A stretch of DNA of 64,000 bases from Pelodera strongyloides (Eukaryota > Nematoda > Chromadorea > Rhabditida > Rhabditidae): positions 1 to 64,000 of the forward strand of contig JAANDG010000188.1 of the NCBI GenBank assembly GCA_036852015.1, given 5' to 3'. The stretch's first letter is position 1. The number at the start of each line of letters is the position of its first letter. Below, in pieces: positions 1 through 11,540 of this stretch. A program made the translations under genes and the position numbers. The notes under the pieces are model-generated. The model was not told the origin of the DNA. It worked only from the letters and a program-made list of their open reading frames with translations, and searched no databases.

Positions 1-1
1 C

Positions 2-49
2 ATGCCAGTGTTATTCAATCCCAATTATCCCAATGGTCCCGACGAGTAA
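2..49 (+). CDS. possible C-terminal end of an upstream gene (partial)
   Basis: The reading frame from base 2 runs 15 codons (MPVLFNPNYPNGPDE) to TAA at 47-49 and is followed by AT-rich DNA resembling a 3' UTR. Codon use looks coding (proline/asparagine-rich, no rare runs) and the window edge cuts it off. No homology can be judged from so short a piece. It could be chance. Confidence 0.3.
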   Translation: MPVLFNPNYPNGPDE

Positions 50-816
50 TGAGTGACTTGGTTTTTATCGATTTGTTGATTAATTAATAGATAAACTATT
101 CAATTGGCTAAAAGCAGTTACTTGAAATTTTTTCTAACTCTTCCCTATGAAAGTGACCTTTTAAGCTCGTGGTAACATAAGCATTTGTAAATTTGTTTAA
201 GTTTTCTATGTTCAACATTTATTTCAAAAGTTCCCTCTTATGTTCCTTGCAAAGTTTTTTTTCCACAATTTTGTTGCTATATATTCATCATGTCTGCATG
301 TAATCTCAACACATATCATGTTTCACGCATTTTGGCAGTACATAGGCTGTAGGCTGTGTTTTTATTCGACTTAAAATTTACTCATAACTGTTGTTTAACC
401 GGTTACCTTCAGTTCCAGTCGATCAATTAGTTTGGTTTTGGTTTTAAGAATGACTTTACATACTACGGGTGCACGATGTACCACTGTTATTTCTTCGTTT
501 ACGACGTTTATATTTCCTATGTCTAAAAAATTATGTGTTTATTTAATTTTGTACCCTCACATAAAACTCCTCTTGGTATGACCACTTCTTTCTTGATATT
601 CTATAAGTCCTTAAAATGTTTGATGAAAAAATAGTTGTAAATCTTTCGAAATAAATGTGTATCACAGTGTCGGTTTGTGTCATTGAGTGTCATTTTCGGT
701 AAGTTCCCACGAGTTAGGGATGTGCCGTGCAGTTACAGATTTCAAATACACGAAAAGAAAAAGAAGAAGGTTTACTTATTAAATTTATTAATATTGTTAC
801 TAGCAATTTCGGCACA
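50..816. other. AT-rich non-coding stretch
   Basis: AT-rich intergenic DNA between the possible gene end at 49 and the minus-strand gene ending at 817. Only short chance reading frames are present (for example 677-880 on plus, which lacks splice or start context). I see no repeat or RNA gene. Confidence 0.5.
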
Positions 817-2048
817 CTATTCCGTATATCGATTTAGGAAAGCGACCAATTTATTGTACTCCTCTTCTCGGTCCATTTGACGGATTAATTGCTGTGGACC
901 ACTGAAAACAAGAGACTGATTTTGGTATTCAATGTTGAGATACGATCCATTATGGGAGAAGATGTAGGTAGACTTCGAGCACACTAAAGACTCCGGGTAT
1001 TCAATCTGTTCAGTGTTCGTATCTTTTGATAGGTACCTGCATAAATTTGTCACTTTCGATCTGTTCACCTATTTTGGTTTCGCAATTTTCGCAATGAACA
1101 ATTACATACTCACATGCTAGTACCCTAGATATACATAATCATGGATTTCGTGTGAGTGTGACCGCTTGAAAACGCGTGACTACCCCTGTGAGGGGCTTAG
1201 GCTTAGGCTTAGGCTTAGGCTCGCTTTGCTTTAGCCTGAAAATATAAACTCACTATTGATTGCTTTTGTATGCAAAATTGTCGTCGTCAAAGAAGATTTC
1301 TCCCGGAGATTCGATTCGATCGATAATATGAGGGTAGATTGGCCTGGAAAATGAAAACGGAAATAGTTTCTCCGCTTCAAAATGATTATTTTTATTGTAT
1401 TTTAATTATATATTTTTATTTTAATGTTTTTTTTTTACAATTTGTAAGTCGGGTTAAATATCGTTTTGTAGGTACTGTCCTGAAGATGGCCTACGGCCGA
1501 AAGATTGACGAATAAAACACATATAATATCCCTTGTGTTGTCAATTCTGGTTGGGATTTATGCTCGAAACACCTGAACCTGAACAAGAAATACATCTGTC
1601 CATCCCGCTAATGGAGCGTGCAAAAGAAGTACATAAGAACATAAGATAGTCGGACATTAATTAATTAATTTTATTAATACTATATTATCTGCATATATAT
1701 ATATTTGATAACTTTGGGTATCAAATAATGACTTCTACACCACATATTGAGAGTAGCTTTCCATATTATATTTTAGTCCCCAATGTCTTACATTATATGT
1801 GTAAGTGCAAAAAAACACAACTTTGTAAATTGTAAATTGTAATAATAAAACAATATATGAATTACTTACTTTCCAGCTATTGATCCAATCGGTTGTATTC
1901 TTTGATGAATCCTCGAATCCAACGTGTTTCTCGTCTCTTGTTTATATTTTAAAAGGTCCAACAACTCCTGCCGAGTGACGTCACAATTTACAGTAATCAA
2001 TATTACCAGCAAAAGGATACTGTAGATATTTGTTATTTTAGAAAGCAT
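817..2048 (-). CDS. small secreted protein, two exons, family unknown
   Basis: Model: exon 1 1870-2048, exon 2 817-1060, 140 aa. The ATG at 2048 is preceded directly by a TTTTACAG-type acceptor, as expected for a trans-spliced nematode mRNA. Residues 1-22 form a signal peptide (MLSKITNIYSILLLVILITV, then NC). Exon 1 ends with a GTAAGT donor in phase 2, and the acceptor at 1061-1063 restores the frame. The mature part is charged and polar, with a few cysteines (for example in TNLCRYL and SLVCSKS) and the end FLNRYTE. The single 0.8 kb intron holds a telomere-type repeat. I do not recognise the family. A small extracellular nematode-specific protein is the likely class; function is unknown. Confidence 0.6.
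1197..1220 (+). repeat. interstitial telomere-type repeat (TTAGGC)4
   Basis: Four perfect tandem copies of TTAGGC, the nematode telomeric unit, lie inside the intron of the minus-strand gene 817-2048. This is far from any chromosome end visible here, so it is an interstitial array. Confidence 0.85.
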
Positions 2049-2174
2049 CTGTAAAATACAGTACAAGAATAATAAAAAGTTTTTTCAAAACAAGTACGAC
2101 AAATTCATATTGTGCAGAATAGCAGAATTTACATAAAAAATAAACGTGGGTTGAAGAAAACTTGCAGTGCTTTA

Positions 2175-2614
2175 TTAAAGGATCGCAGTCACTACAAAAT
2201 CATCATTTTGCTTCGAGTTTACTTGTATTTAGTAAAGAAAAGAGAAAAATACTTTACCAAAACCGAATAATTTGAATTCCAACTCAGGGGGTGAACAAGT
2301 AGAAAAGTAGTTCTACTTAACTACCGCGGGATTATGAAACGTGTAGCGATATGCCTGCAGACCCTTGCAGTATATGTAAAGATATAATATGCAGATATTT
2401 GCCGAAATAATTTGCATACTCCCGATCGGAAAGCAGCTGTATGAACACGTTTCGTGATCCTGTGATAGTTAAGTAGAACTACTTTTCAACTTGTTCACTC
2501 CCTGAGTTGGAATTCAAATTATTCGGTTTTGGTAAATTATTTGTCTCTATTCTTTACTAAATACAAGTAAACTCGAAGAAAAACGACGATTTTGTAGTGA
2601 CTGCGATCCTTTAA
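2175..2614. mobile_element. TTAA-flanked foldback element, family AGGATCGCAGTCACT
   Basis: Long inverted repeat. The left arm begins TTAA-AGGATCGCAGTCACT at 2175 and the right arm ends with its exact complement followed by TTAA at 2614. The arms match for roughly 170 bp with few differences around a short central loop. There is no coding capacity. A relative with the same ends lies at 51677-52092. TTAA at both ends fits a piggyBac-type target site duplication. Confidence 0.85.
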
Positions 2615-3735
2615 GAAAGCGAATAACCTATTTGTTTTCATAACTGATAAAAGCTTCGAATTGGAACAGGCTTTGATGAGAAACGAGAAATCTGGTTAGT
2701 GAGATAAGCTTGGGAAATCCAGCAAATGCTTTGTGATAACCAGCCAAGTAGAAACTGGATTTCTTTTTTTGTTTACATTGGTAAAGCACAAAGTTAAAAT
2801 TCTACGATAGTGTTGAAGAGCCTGAAGCCCCCATGAAAAGCTTTGTGTCAGGGCCTTGAAGAGGTAATGTAGGTTTTTCGCCACTGCGTAAAATACGCAC
2901 AACAACGATTATGCGTTGAGGCGACCCTGTTTTGTGATCTAGGTGCGCGTTGCTGCAGAAATATGTACAATTGCAGTTGACGCATCGTGATGCATCTGTC
3001 GCGCCTCTTCTTTTTCTGATACCTCACCTTCTTCCAAAAAGTGTGCCATATGTTCGCTGCGTACCCTTTTTCCGCTATAGGTACGCGGCGCGACCGGATC
3101 GTTCATTGTTGTAGATGGATAGACGACGAGGAACATAATTAAACAGCAGTATTTTACGATTCAAGATATTCTGATACTTCTTTGAGCGATACCATACTAT
3201 CAAGTCCAATTGTAAAACAGGGCCCATATGGGCCAGTTTATCCAAAGACCAAGCAGACCAAATTTTTTATCCGACGATAATAAACGGAGAAAAAAGTCAT
3301 TTGGACGTTGAACTCGTTAGTGGTTCTCTCCAAAACGTTCAAAGATAAGCGCCACTTAAAACCGGTCATTCGGATTAGAAACTGCCATTTTGAGCCGATT
3401 TAGTCAAGATCTGGTTGTGGAAAAGCAGGAAGCCTCATTATAATCTGGACGTCGGATTGATTACGTGATCTATGTATGGTTACAAAACGTTCTGCGTGTT
3501 TTCACTGTTTATCAGCATCTGTCCCTTAGTGCTGACCCTGGTTTATTTTATTTTGCTGTAGGCCTACCGTAGTTCAAGAGATTTTTAAATATTAACCTCG
3601 GACGAAAAGAATAATGTACTTTATGCTACTGTATCTATTCGGATGTTTCATACGGGAATTTTCGGCGAGAGGTTTGGATTTTTTGCCATAAATACATAGG
3701 AATGCAGTTGTCCATCAAATGTTATAAAATGTAAA
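2615..3735. other. intergenic, nothing recognised
   Basis: Between the foldback element and the first exon at 3736. Short chance reading frames only. This should hold the promoter of the plus-strand gene, but I see no convincing element. Confidence 0.4.
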
Positions 3736-5362
3736 ATGCAGATATCAATAATTGCACAATTCTTCAATTCAAGACAGGTATCATCTACGAACGCAGTAAA
3801 GATTCATTCATAAAAACCTAATTTTATTCAGCTCCATTTCTTCGTGACCGTCCTCGTGGCCTCGGCTTGCTGCAACTACCAACAGGTAAACAAAATATCT
3901 CTATTAGAAATGTAATTTACTTGAAAACCCGTGCTATTTATATAAAAAAGGTAGTTGGCTCATATTCTGGTGGTTTGCCATCATTTTAAGGGAAATGCGA
4001 TTTTGCTTTACCATTGTTCCCAAGTGTCTGGTCGCGTGAAAGCATACCGATGACGACGAAAAAAAATACTTTACAAAAAGCAAAAAGATAACATTTCCAA
4101 AGATTACTTTAGGAATGACCGATGAGCGTTCTGCGATGTTCTTTCCCGGTTTGACAGTGGCCGGCAATAAAGCCGGACAAAAACCACAATCGGTACCCGA
4201 TGTGCATTTGCCTGGACAGAAAATGGACTTTACTGGACGGTAACACTTTCGTTAATTTTTATCTAAATTAAAGGCTTGGACATCAGTTACAATTAGGTCA
4301 GCCTGAAGATTAAGCAAAAATTGGTTAAATATCGAAAGAAAATGGGTTTGCGTAGTGGTTGTGCAGGAGCTATACATAGGCTGATTTAAAAAAGATAATA
4401 ACAAATAAAAATTGCTTTGTGAGTGCTTGGCAAATTTTAAGATCTTTCTATGAGCTGATAAATGGATACAGAAAAAAATCATGTACTGTAATGGGTAATG
4501 GGATTGTACTCACTCTTATGTAACGTCAATAAATTATTGAACCGAAAACGATTTAGATCAGCCTTCAATCCATTTACTCATATGGTTTCCGCAGTGTACA
4601 ATGAAGATCTTGTCGATTCATGGGGAGCCGGATACGCAGTCAACGTAAACTTTTGGCCATATATGGCCCTCCTGTGGCCAGGCGTCGATGTCCTGTGCGT
4701 ATACCCTGTCATTTACATGGTATGTGCCAATTTTTGTCCAACAAGACGTTATTTAGTGACGTGCGCCTAATAAGTTTGCGTTAGATAGCACGCTGTGTGA
4801 GAGGCCAGGTCGACTTCGTCCTGATAGTTTCAAAATCATGGCAATTTTATCCGTTAAAACTTTATCTTTAATCATTTTTCAATTCAGAAAATCATGTAGC
4901 ATCCAGACAGCCTTCCAGATTATTGTCACAAGATTTGATAAACACAAACAATTTCAGGGAGTGAACAATTTCGGACTTGGAGTGAGGAGAAACTTTGATC
5001 AATTCGCGGATGCTCCTTTCTACAGAAATGATGGAATGTATCAGCCTTTTCTGTCGGCATTTGCAGTCGGATCTGAATACGATTTGAGCAAGATCAAAGA
5101 GGTTTCTGGTGAGTGTAACTCTATTTTTTTTAACAAATTAGTATGTTCATTTAATAGTATGTGTCTATTAAATTGATAATAATGACTAATACTACAGGCC
5201 ATTTGGATCTTCCTCTCCCGGGCGTCAATGAGCTATTCGATTTCGATGGAAGGATAATGATCAAAGGTTGGCTTAGGCTTGCAATTATCCATAATTTTGT
5301 CTTTTGTCTGCTCGACTAGTTCTCTCTTCCCTTATCTCTCTCTCTTCCTCTCTCTCTATCTC

Positions 5363-5407
<45 letters not shown>

Positions 5408-5691
5408 TTCTCTCTCTATTTCTCTCTCACACACTGTAATTTTCTTTCCACATTTCCCAGTTGCTTTCAGGAAACGCCAACGGAATTCTCAACTCTGCCA
5501 TGGAGTTCCCTCTCACTCTTTCGGATCCCAATGAAAGAGCCCCATACACCTTTAAATATCTCAACTTCATGGCGGACAGACACATGCAATACGGCCACGT
5601 GGTGCCCAACGTCAACCTAATGATGATACCAAAAGATAAGATTATGGAACGACTCGGACAGAACAGACTCAACCCGACAATGGTTGGATAA
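3736..5691 (+). CDS. predicted secreted protein, seven exons, family not recognised
   Basis: Model: 3736-3777, 3832-3885, 4158-4239, 4595-4719, 4958-5108, 5198-5266, 5471-5691, giving 247 aa in a consistent frame to TAA. Exons 4-7 are the firmest, with good TTTCAG or TACAG acceptors and GTATGT or GTGAGT donors. Exon 2 encodes a hydrophobic stretch (HFFVTVLVASACC) that, with the short exon 1, reads as a signal peptide. The C-terminal half is aromatic and proline-rich with blocks such as DLVDSWGAGYAV, NNFGLGVRRNFDQF and PYTFKYLNFMADRH. Exon 3 is least certain: another frame is open there (VPDVHLPGQKMDF), but only the chosen frame joins exons 2 and 4 in phase. A CT microsatellite fills intron 6. 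A polyadenylation signal AATAAA follows at 5740. No named family; likely an extracellular nematode protein. Confidence 0.65.
5330..5431 (+). repeat. CT microsatellite
   Basis: Dense TCTC repeat with occasional A and C interruptions in intron 6 of the gene 3736-5691. Its long reading frames on plus are serine/leucine repeat artefacts. Confidence 0.9.
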
Positions 5692-6077
5692 AGATTGTGG
5701 ACATAAGCATTGCTTACATGCAAATTTTAATAATATTCTAATAAATGCTAATACAATTGTGAATATATGCTAATATGATGTGTGAGAGTTTTTGGGCAGG
5801 TTCAAGTGGAATGATAACGATTGAAAAAAATCCAAAATTGACCCTCCTTGATGGATGGTACAATTAACTTGACGATGCCAGTTCCCTTTACACAAGTACG
5901 CCGCAAAAGGAATCATTGCAATACACATCATAATCATACCAGAGCAATTCCAGACACTATGGCACATAGCATATCATAGTCGGATCACATATCACATCAT
6001 ATCATCATTATCAATTCAAGACAATATCAATAGCACAAATTATTTATTCATAATATTGTGATGCAAGCTTTCGCCCC

Positions 6078-6569
6078 TTATGGGTTGTACTCGATAGGCA
6101 GATTCTTTCTGCGGACCATTCCGTCTCCCTGGAACCACTCACGACGGAACTGCTTGGCGGCACCGTCAGGGGTGTTGGTCCACTCGATGGTAACACGGTC
6201 GTTGTTGGTGTCCTCAGCTCCGAACTGGAAGGCATCGCAAGAGATGGCAATGAGCACAGCCTCCTTGGGGTCGAGCACACCGGAAGCGGGGTCCACACCA
6301 AGACGCTTCATGTTGGTGGTCTTGAAGGCCCATCCGATACGACGTCCTCCGGAGTTGGTCACCTAAAGCAATGAATTAGTATGTGTCATGGTAAAAAATC
6401 AGTCCCTAGAAGAGACAGCGAACTGAAACATCCAGTGAGCACTACGAGTCCTCAAAGTACCAAATCTTGCCTTGATGTGGTAGGTGTGCTTGTCATCGTA
6501 GGGAGCGTTGAAGACGATCTTGGTACCCGGCTGGGTGTTGATGTCACCGGGAGCAACTGATTAGGCCAT
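6078..6569 (-). pseudogene. msp: major sperm protein, disabled copy
   Basis: Two-exon MSP copy: exon 1 6471-6569, intron 6363-6470, exon 2 6078-6362. MSP is the nematode sperm motility protein, an immunoglobulin-like fold that polymerises in the pseudopod and also signals oocyte maturation. Exon 2 (94 codons, from [10 protein letters not shown] to the family end NLPIEYNP) is intact and nearly identical to the copy at 11541-12034. Exon 1 carries two lesions: codon 3 is TAA where the other copies have CAA (Gln), and the intron begins GC instead of GT (AAG|GCAAGA against AAG|GTAAGA). GC donors can work, but the early stop removes essentially the whole protein. The conserved upstream block is also present. 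Either a recent pseudogene or one needing an unseen start; a sequencing error at codon 3 cannot be excluded. Confidence 0.9.
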
Positions 6570-6595
6570 GTCTGACTGATGCCCCTACCTCCTGA

Positions 6596-6655
6596 TACCA
6601 AGTATATATGGGATCCTTCATAGGCTAATTTGTCTGTGTCTGAAAAGTACACATG
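6596..6655 (-). promoter_or_regulatory. conserved upstream block of the MSP copies
   Basis: Read on minus, a TTTTCAGACACAGACAAATT stretch followed by a CATATATA TATA-like box lies about 35-80 bp before the MSP start. The same block, nearly unchanged, precedes the other two MSP copies. Proposed core promoter by conservation only. Confidence 0.5.
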
Positions 6656-7492
6656 TTAATTTATGAGTGCATGCAAAAATAAGTTAATGCATTAGTAAAC
6701 GTACGTTTCAAAGCGATTCGAATTTACCATTAGCAGTATCGAAAGAAATTTCCGGGAAATCAAACAACCATTACGTCCAAATTACAAAAAATATAGCAAA
6801 TCTCACATTGGTGTAGTCGGTGTCCGTACATAATTATTTCGGGAAACACGGAACTCGTTTGGACTTGGAAAAGGAAAAACAAGGAGTAATTTTACAAGTG
6901 TGATAAGCAGACCTGAATTTCTTCTGTTGCTCAATTTGGTTCATGAAATAGTCCTTTTGAAATTTGTTGTTTTCAAGATTCAAATAAACTTGAGTGATCT
7001 ACCCTACACCGTACCATACCGTTTAATAGAAAACGTTAGCCTTTATTGATAGTTCCACTGCTGCTGTCATTTATGCCTGGTTCCAAGAATGATACATGCA
7101 CAAAAATGTGCAAAAAGTCAGCTTACCGTGTCCTCTGGGAACCAGGGTTCGCAGGGACAAGTGTCCGACTACTTTGCAGTCTTATAAACCTTATAAAACG
7201 CATAAGCCGCTCCTCTAACTCCCAAACTACCGTATTTAGCCGAACATCCAAAAATATTTATACTAAAAATTTTGTACTTCGGGTTTTTACTTCCGGAGAT
7301 AGCTCTTTTGTAGTGAAGAGCAGCCAAAAGAACGATAATGGGGCCCGCGCAAATGTGGTGGTTTCGGATTTGTTCATAGTTAAGAAGTTTAGCAATTATC
7401 AAAAAACTAACGAATACGGGCCAAAACAAGTTCCTCTTTAATATAGGTCCATTTTCTTGCCACTAACTAGACCTCATAGTCCAGTCAGTTCG
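6656..7492. other. intergenic, nothing recognised
   Basis: AT-rich at first, then mixed composition. The 131-codon plus-strand frame at 7046-7441 has no splice context and its antisense is also open, so I do not call it a gene. Confidence 0.35.
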
Positions 7493-7634
7493 GTGGCCGT
7501 ATGCACGAACACTGGGACTATGCTAACAGCCTCCCAGTTGGAAGTGAGAGAAAGAGAGGAATCACGCTAACCAACGACACGTAGAGAAAAATTCTCCGAA
7601 ATGGGAAGGTTCCACTGTTCGTGCATAAGGCCAC
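7493..7634. repeat. short foldback repeat
   Basis: The left arm GTGGCCGTATGCACGAACAC (7493-7512) is matched by its near-complement at 7611-7634. The arms are about 23 bp with one to two mismatches and enclose an unrelated spacer. No TTAA ends. Type unknown. Confidence 0.6.
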
Positions 7635-7768
7635 AGGGCCTGTGTAGATTTGAAGAAAGTGTGCTCCGATCGGCGAACAAAGGTGGCCGATCGGATCCGG
7701 GCAATAAAAACAACCCTGAGTGAGTACCACAAGAAAGGTGCTTCCGGAGTTCCTTGTCCCAGAGCAAA

Positions 7769-8257
7769 TTAAAGGGATAGGTTCATCTCAAATCACCCCT
7801 CTTTTTATTGTTTTTATTGATAATAGCACAAAGATCATTCACAATGAAAATTAAATCAATCACAGAACAATACGACTTGCAGAAGAAGCTTCCTTTATTG
7901 GAAGCTAGTTGATCGGAAGCCAAAATCTAAACTCAAAAACTAAGACCGTACACAAATCGTGCGGGCTAATGGCAATTAGCCAAGTTACAAACTACACTCG
8001 GCAGGTCATTATTTCCTGTGTAGTATCATTTAATTCGCTCTTGGCTATTTGCCATTGGCCCGCTAATTGCCAGTGTACGGTATTAGTTTTTGAGTTTAGG
8101 TTTTGGCTTCCGATCAACTAGCTTCCAATAAAGGAAGCTTCTTCTTCGAGGCGTATTGTTCTGTGATTGGTTTAATTTTCATTGTGAATGATGCTTGTGT
8201 TATTATCAATAAAAACAATAAAAAGAGAGGTGATTTGAGATGAACCTATCCCTTTAA
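7769..8257. mobile_element. TTAA-flanked foldback element, family AGGGATAGGTTCATCTC, copy 1
   Basis: Ends TTAA-AGGGATAGGTTCATCTC at 7769 and the exact complement plus TTAA at 8257. The arms pair over almost the full length, with a short centre around GGCAATTAGCC. No coding capacity. A second copy at 9298-9778 is about 90% or more alike by eye. Confidence 0.88.
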
Positions 8258-8433
8258 ACACCACCATTTGGGTTTTTCAGTAATACTTTGCTCTCGCTTG
8301 CAAGTCTTGAATTGTTCAGGTCTGGCACTGGTAGAAGACCTATTTGGCCGAGTTCAGCACCCCGCAAAGTCAACACCATGCTTCAGTTTCAGCGGATATT
8401 AGGTCCTAAACTATTTTGTCTCAAACTTAACAA

Positions 8434-8673
8434 ATGGCTTCATACAGCAAGCTTTTCAATTCATTGGACTTCAGCTTCTGGTCTGTATTGGAGAAGAATG
8501 TTAACCCAAGAGGACTGCCAAATATTGAAGAGCTCAAGCAAAGTCTTGTTGCGGAATGGGCCAAGTTTCCTCAGACTCAGTACTACGTGCGTAGTCCTGT
8601 AGACACGTGCGACCTGCTTCACGAAGCGACTCTGAATGGCTTTGACCGTAAACAAGGGGCACATTTAAAATAA
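8434..8673 (+). pseudogene. mariner/Tc1-type transposase C-terminal remnant
   Basis: 79 codons to TAA match the C-terminal end of mariner transposases. A degraded form of the catalytic SPDLNPLDYSIW block appears as FNSLDFSFW, followed by SVLEKNVNPRGLPNIEELKQ and LVAEWAKFPQ, the usual spacer after the third acidic residue. The catalytic SPDLNP is damaged and the sequence upstream is shifted and interrupted, so the copy is dead. It sits between the two foldback copies at 7769-8257 and 9298-9778. Family assignment rests on motif memory, not a search. Confidence 0.7.
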
Positions 8674-9297
8674 AACAAATGGCGTCTGATTCGAAAATTT
8701 TCTTTACTTTGGGATGGAAAAAGAAATTGCGTTACTATGCATACTCGTGTGACCCTTTTTGTGACCCTTTTTTATTGGACGCCTGTCTCCGTCAATGTTC
8801 TGTGCTGTTGCTTGGGTCATCGAAGCAAAACTATGTCCTCAAAAGGACTTCAAATAATAGCGAACTCAGTGAAATGGCTCAGCTGTTTTTTTTTGTTCCA
8901 CTACAGTAGGAAGAGGAATATTAGTGCTGTGTGTGAATTATCCGTCTTTTGACGGAGCCCTAACATTGCTAATTGGACGTGGCTAACGATACGATGTGTG
9001 CTATATAGAAATATTTACCTTTATTATAAACAGGTAATACAAACATACAACAAGCAGTAAAGTAAAGTAAAGAAATAAAGAGAAACGACACACAGGCTTG
9101 TCCCTAACCAAGGGCCAGCTCATGAGGATTAAACCTACGTGAGAGCCTAGAGTCCTATAGTGACTGGGTTGTACGCTATTCGAACAGGAGTAAAAACAAG
9201 TGAAACTGAGTTGGATGTTGATTGTAATACATTTGGGAATGTATTTCTCTTTGTGAAAACGCTTCCCACTTGTTTTGATTGGGTTTCGCAGGGTAGC
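8674..9297. other. non-coding stretch between mariner remnant and foldback copy 2
   Basis: No gene, RNA or clear repeat seen. It may contain further decayed transposon sequence. Confidence 0.35.
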
Positions 9298-9778
9298 TTA
9301 AAGGGATAGGTTCACCTCAAATCACCCCTCTTTTTATTGTTTTTATTGATAATAGCACAAATATCATTCACAAGGAAAATTAAATCAATCACAGAACAAT
9401 ACGATTCGCAGAATAAGCTTCCTTTATTCGAAGCTAGTTGATCGGAAGCCAAAATCTAAACTCAAAAACTAATACCGTACACAGATCGCGCGGGCTAATG
9501 GCAATTAGCCAAGGTACAAACTACACGTTATTTTCCGTCGGTAGTATCATTTAATTCGCTCTTGGCTAATTGCCATCAGCCCGTGCTATCTGTGTACGGT
9601 ATTAGTTTTTGAGTTTAGATTTTGGCTTCCGATCAACTAGCTTCCAATAAAGGAAGCTTCTTCTGCGAGGCGTATTGTTCTGTGATTGATTTAATTTTCA
9701 TTGTGAATGATATTTGCGCTATTATCAATAAAAACAATAAAAAAAGAGAGGTGATTTGAGATGAACCTATCCCTTTAA
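9298..9778. mobile_element. TTAA-flanked foldback element, family AGGGATAGGTTCATCTC, copy 2
   Basis: Same family as 7769-8257, with TTAA at 9298-9301 and 9775-9778. Both arms are intact. No coding capacity. Confidence 0.88.
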
Positions 9779-9989
9779 CAAATTCAATGATAGTACTGAA
9801 ATTTCATAAGGGTCAAACAGCAACCTCGCCTTTTCTGCCACAAGTCAGAGTGTCACATATTTTTATTTTTATATTATCATAAACATAAATAAATAAACAG
9901 GTCCTTTATGCTTCAAGAGCGTGGACCTTTATTCAAGGGTGAAAATACAGTTTCACTGTTTGCTTATGACATGTTCCGGGGAGGCCCTG

Positions 9990-10172
9990 AGCATAAAGCG
10001 ACGAGTTTTCCAGATGACAATTTGCTCGACGTCTTCGGGCTAGGGCCAGGGGATCGCCCATGATTCCCTCGCCGGGTGGCGGTTTCAAAGTTGTCACGGG
10101 CCGGAATCAAACTCAGGTCGATTGCGTTAGGGACGAAGACGCTGCCACTGGACCACCCGGCCTGGCGACATA
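9990..10172 (-). repeat. tRNA-derived SINE-like sequence
   Basis: On minus, a tRNA-like head shows an A-box-like GGTCCAGTGGCAGCG and a B-box-like GAGTTTGATTCC at tRNA spacing, followed by a GC-rich tail. The cloverleaf is not complete, so it is read as a tRNA-derived short interspersed element, not a tRNA gene. Confidence 0.5.
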
Positions 10173-10289
10173 TGATTTTCTTGCTAGGATTTTTCTTGTT
10201 AGGATTGCTGAACTCTAGGATTGATGTGGTCATTCTCAATACTAAATACGATCAATCACAGTAAACGGCATAATTGCCCAGACCACAGA

Positions 10290-10480
10290 AAAAACCGTCT
10301 GCAGCCGGTCACCAAACGGTTTTCACCGAAAATTGGTCACCTGTGTTGACTTGACCACATAGTAACCATCCATGTGGTGACCAATGACGGCGTTTTCTTG
10401 GGCACAACAAGTTCGACACAACAAGTATATCTTGGGCACAACAAGTTCGCCAAGCGGTCACCAAATGAACAACTCCACAA
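10290..10480. repeat. GGTCACCAAA-type decayed foldback
   Basis: Contains GGTCACCAAA on plus at 10307 and 10457 and its complement-like GTGGTGACC around 10374, with local tandem duplication of CACAACAAGT. A related arrangement lies at 49605-49765. Probably a decayed foldback family without TTAA ends. Confidence 0.45.
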
Positions 10481-11436
10481 CAAAACCTGGAACCTTCGAC
10501 AGATGCGTCCTCCAATTTCTATATTGTTGGAGGATGTGCTGTGCTCATGGCCATTTCTTGGCTCGGTTCCAGATTAGGGTGCTCACTTACCGGGAAAATT
10601 GAAGAAAACTACTCCACTGAACTGTGCTATATATTACACAACATTTCATAATATACTGGGGAATTCAAGTCTACCACACCATTGAAAAATTCCACCATTT
10701 TTGCCAATTATCCCTGGAAGAGGTCTAATTGTGATATCATCTTATATGAAGCGATAGCTTATATAGATAGCGTGGCAGTATTATAAGATTGATAACTTGA
10801 GGAGTGTCGAGCTTTTCTAATATGCAGCTGGCAATTCGCAGGTTTCCTAGGACGTGATCGTTGATGGACCACTGCTTTTTGCCTTGGGAGAATTGAATGT
10901 GTTTATTTATTTATTTATTAAATAACACCACAGGGTGTGCATCACAATGAAATGATGAAAAGAAAGTAGTATATAACTCGTCGTGTTGTCGTTGATTAGC
11001 AAACAGGTGATTTGATAATAAAACAATGGAAATCAAGCGTAATGTGTAGGTAATGTTGTCAGGCATTTCAAGTTTTGCAAATATTTCGCGATCGTATGAT
11101 ATGTGGGCGATATTGTATTGTTACCTCAAAAAATGGGCCACGAGATAAGAACTGAACGAGTGGGCTTAGGTAAAAGTAAAGCTATTACAACAGGTACTCA
11201 AAAACTAGCACAGTGAATACCCTCCACCCGCAGGAAACCTTATGCGCTACAATAAAATATCGCAGCTAATAATGTTGACTGCTTTACCCAACAACATATC
11301 AAGCTGGCAATAGAAGTGCGTGTTCCACTTTTCCCAAATAAAGCTTTATGATATTGGGCACTACAGCAATAATTTATCTTCCCAGTTGCCACTAGCTTTG
11401 AAACGTATATTCAGCAAGTTATTGTCCTCGAATTTG
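10481..11436. other. intergenic, nothing recognised
   Basis: AT-rich DNA upstream of the intact MSP gene. No reading frame with splice context and no clear repeat. Confidence 0.4.
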
Positions 11437-11450
11437 CATACACTCACAAA

Positions 11451-11512
11451 TTAACATGTGTACTTTTCAGACACAGACAAATTAGCCTATGAAGGGTCCC
11501 ATATATACTTGG
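11451..11512 (+). promoter_or_regulatory. conserved upstream block of the MSP copies
   Basis: TTTTCAGACACAGACAAATT followed by CCATATATAC, ending about 30 bp before the MSP ATG. Shared with the other two copies although surrounding intergenic DNA differs between copies 2 and 3. The TATA-like box suggests a core promoter. Confidence 0.5.
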
Positions 11513-11540
11513 TATCAGGAGGTAGTGGCATCAGTCAGAC

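Noticed and set aside
5279..5620. Long plus-strand frames rich in Ser/Leu
   Set aside because: They are translations of the CT microsatellite and an out-of-frame reading of a real exon.
6044..6366. Plus-strand and other frames over the MSP exon
   Set aside because: Antisense shadows of the highly biased MSP coding sequence; the same happens at 11746-12041 and 24098-24559.
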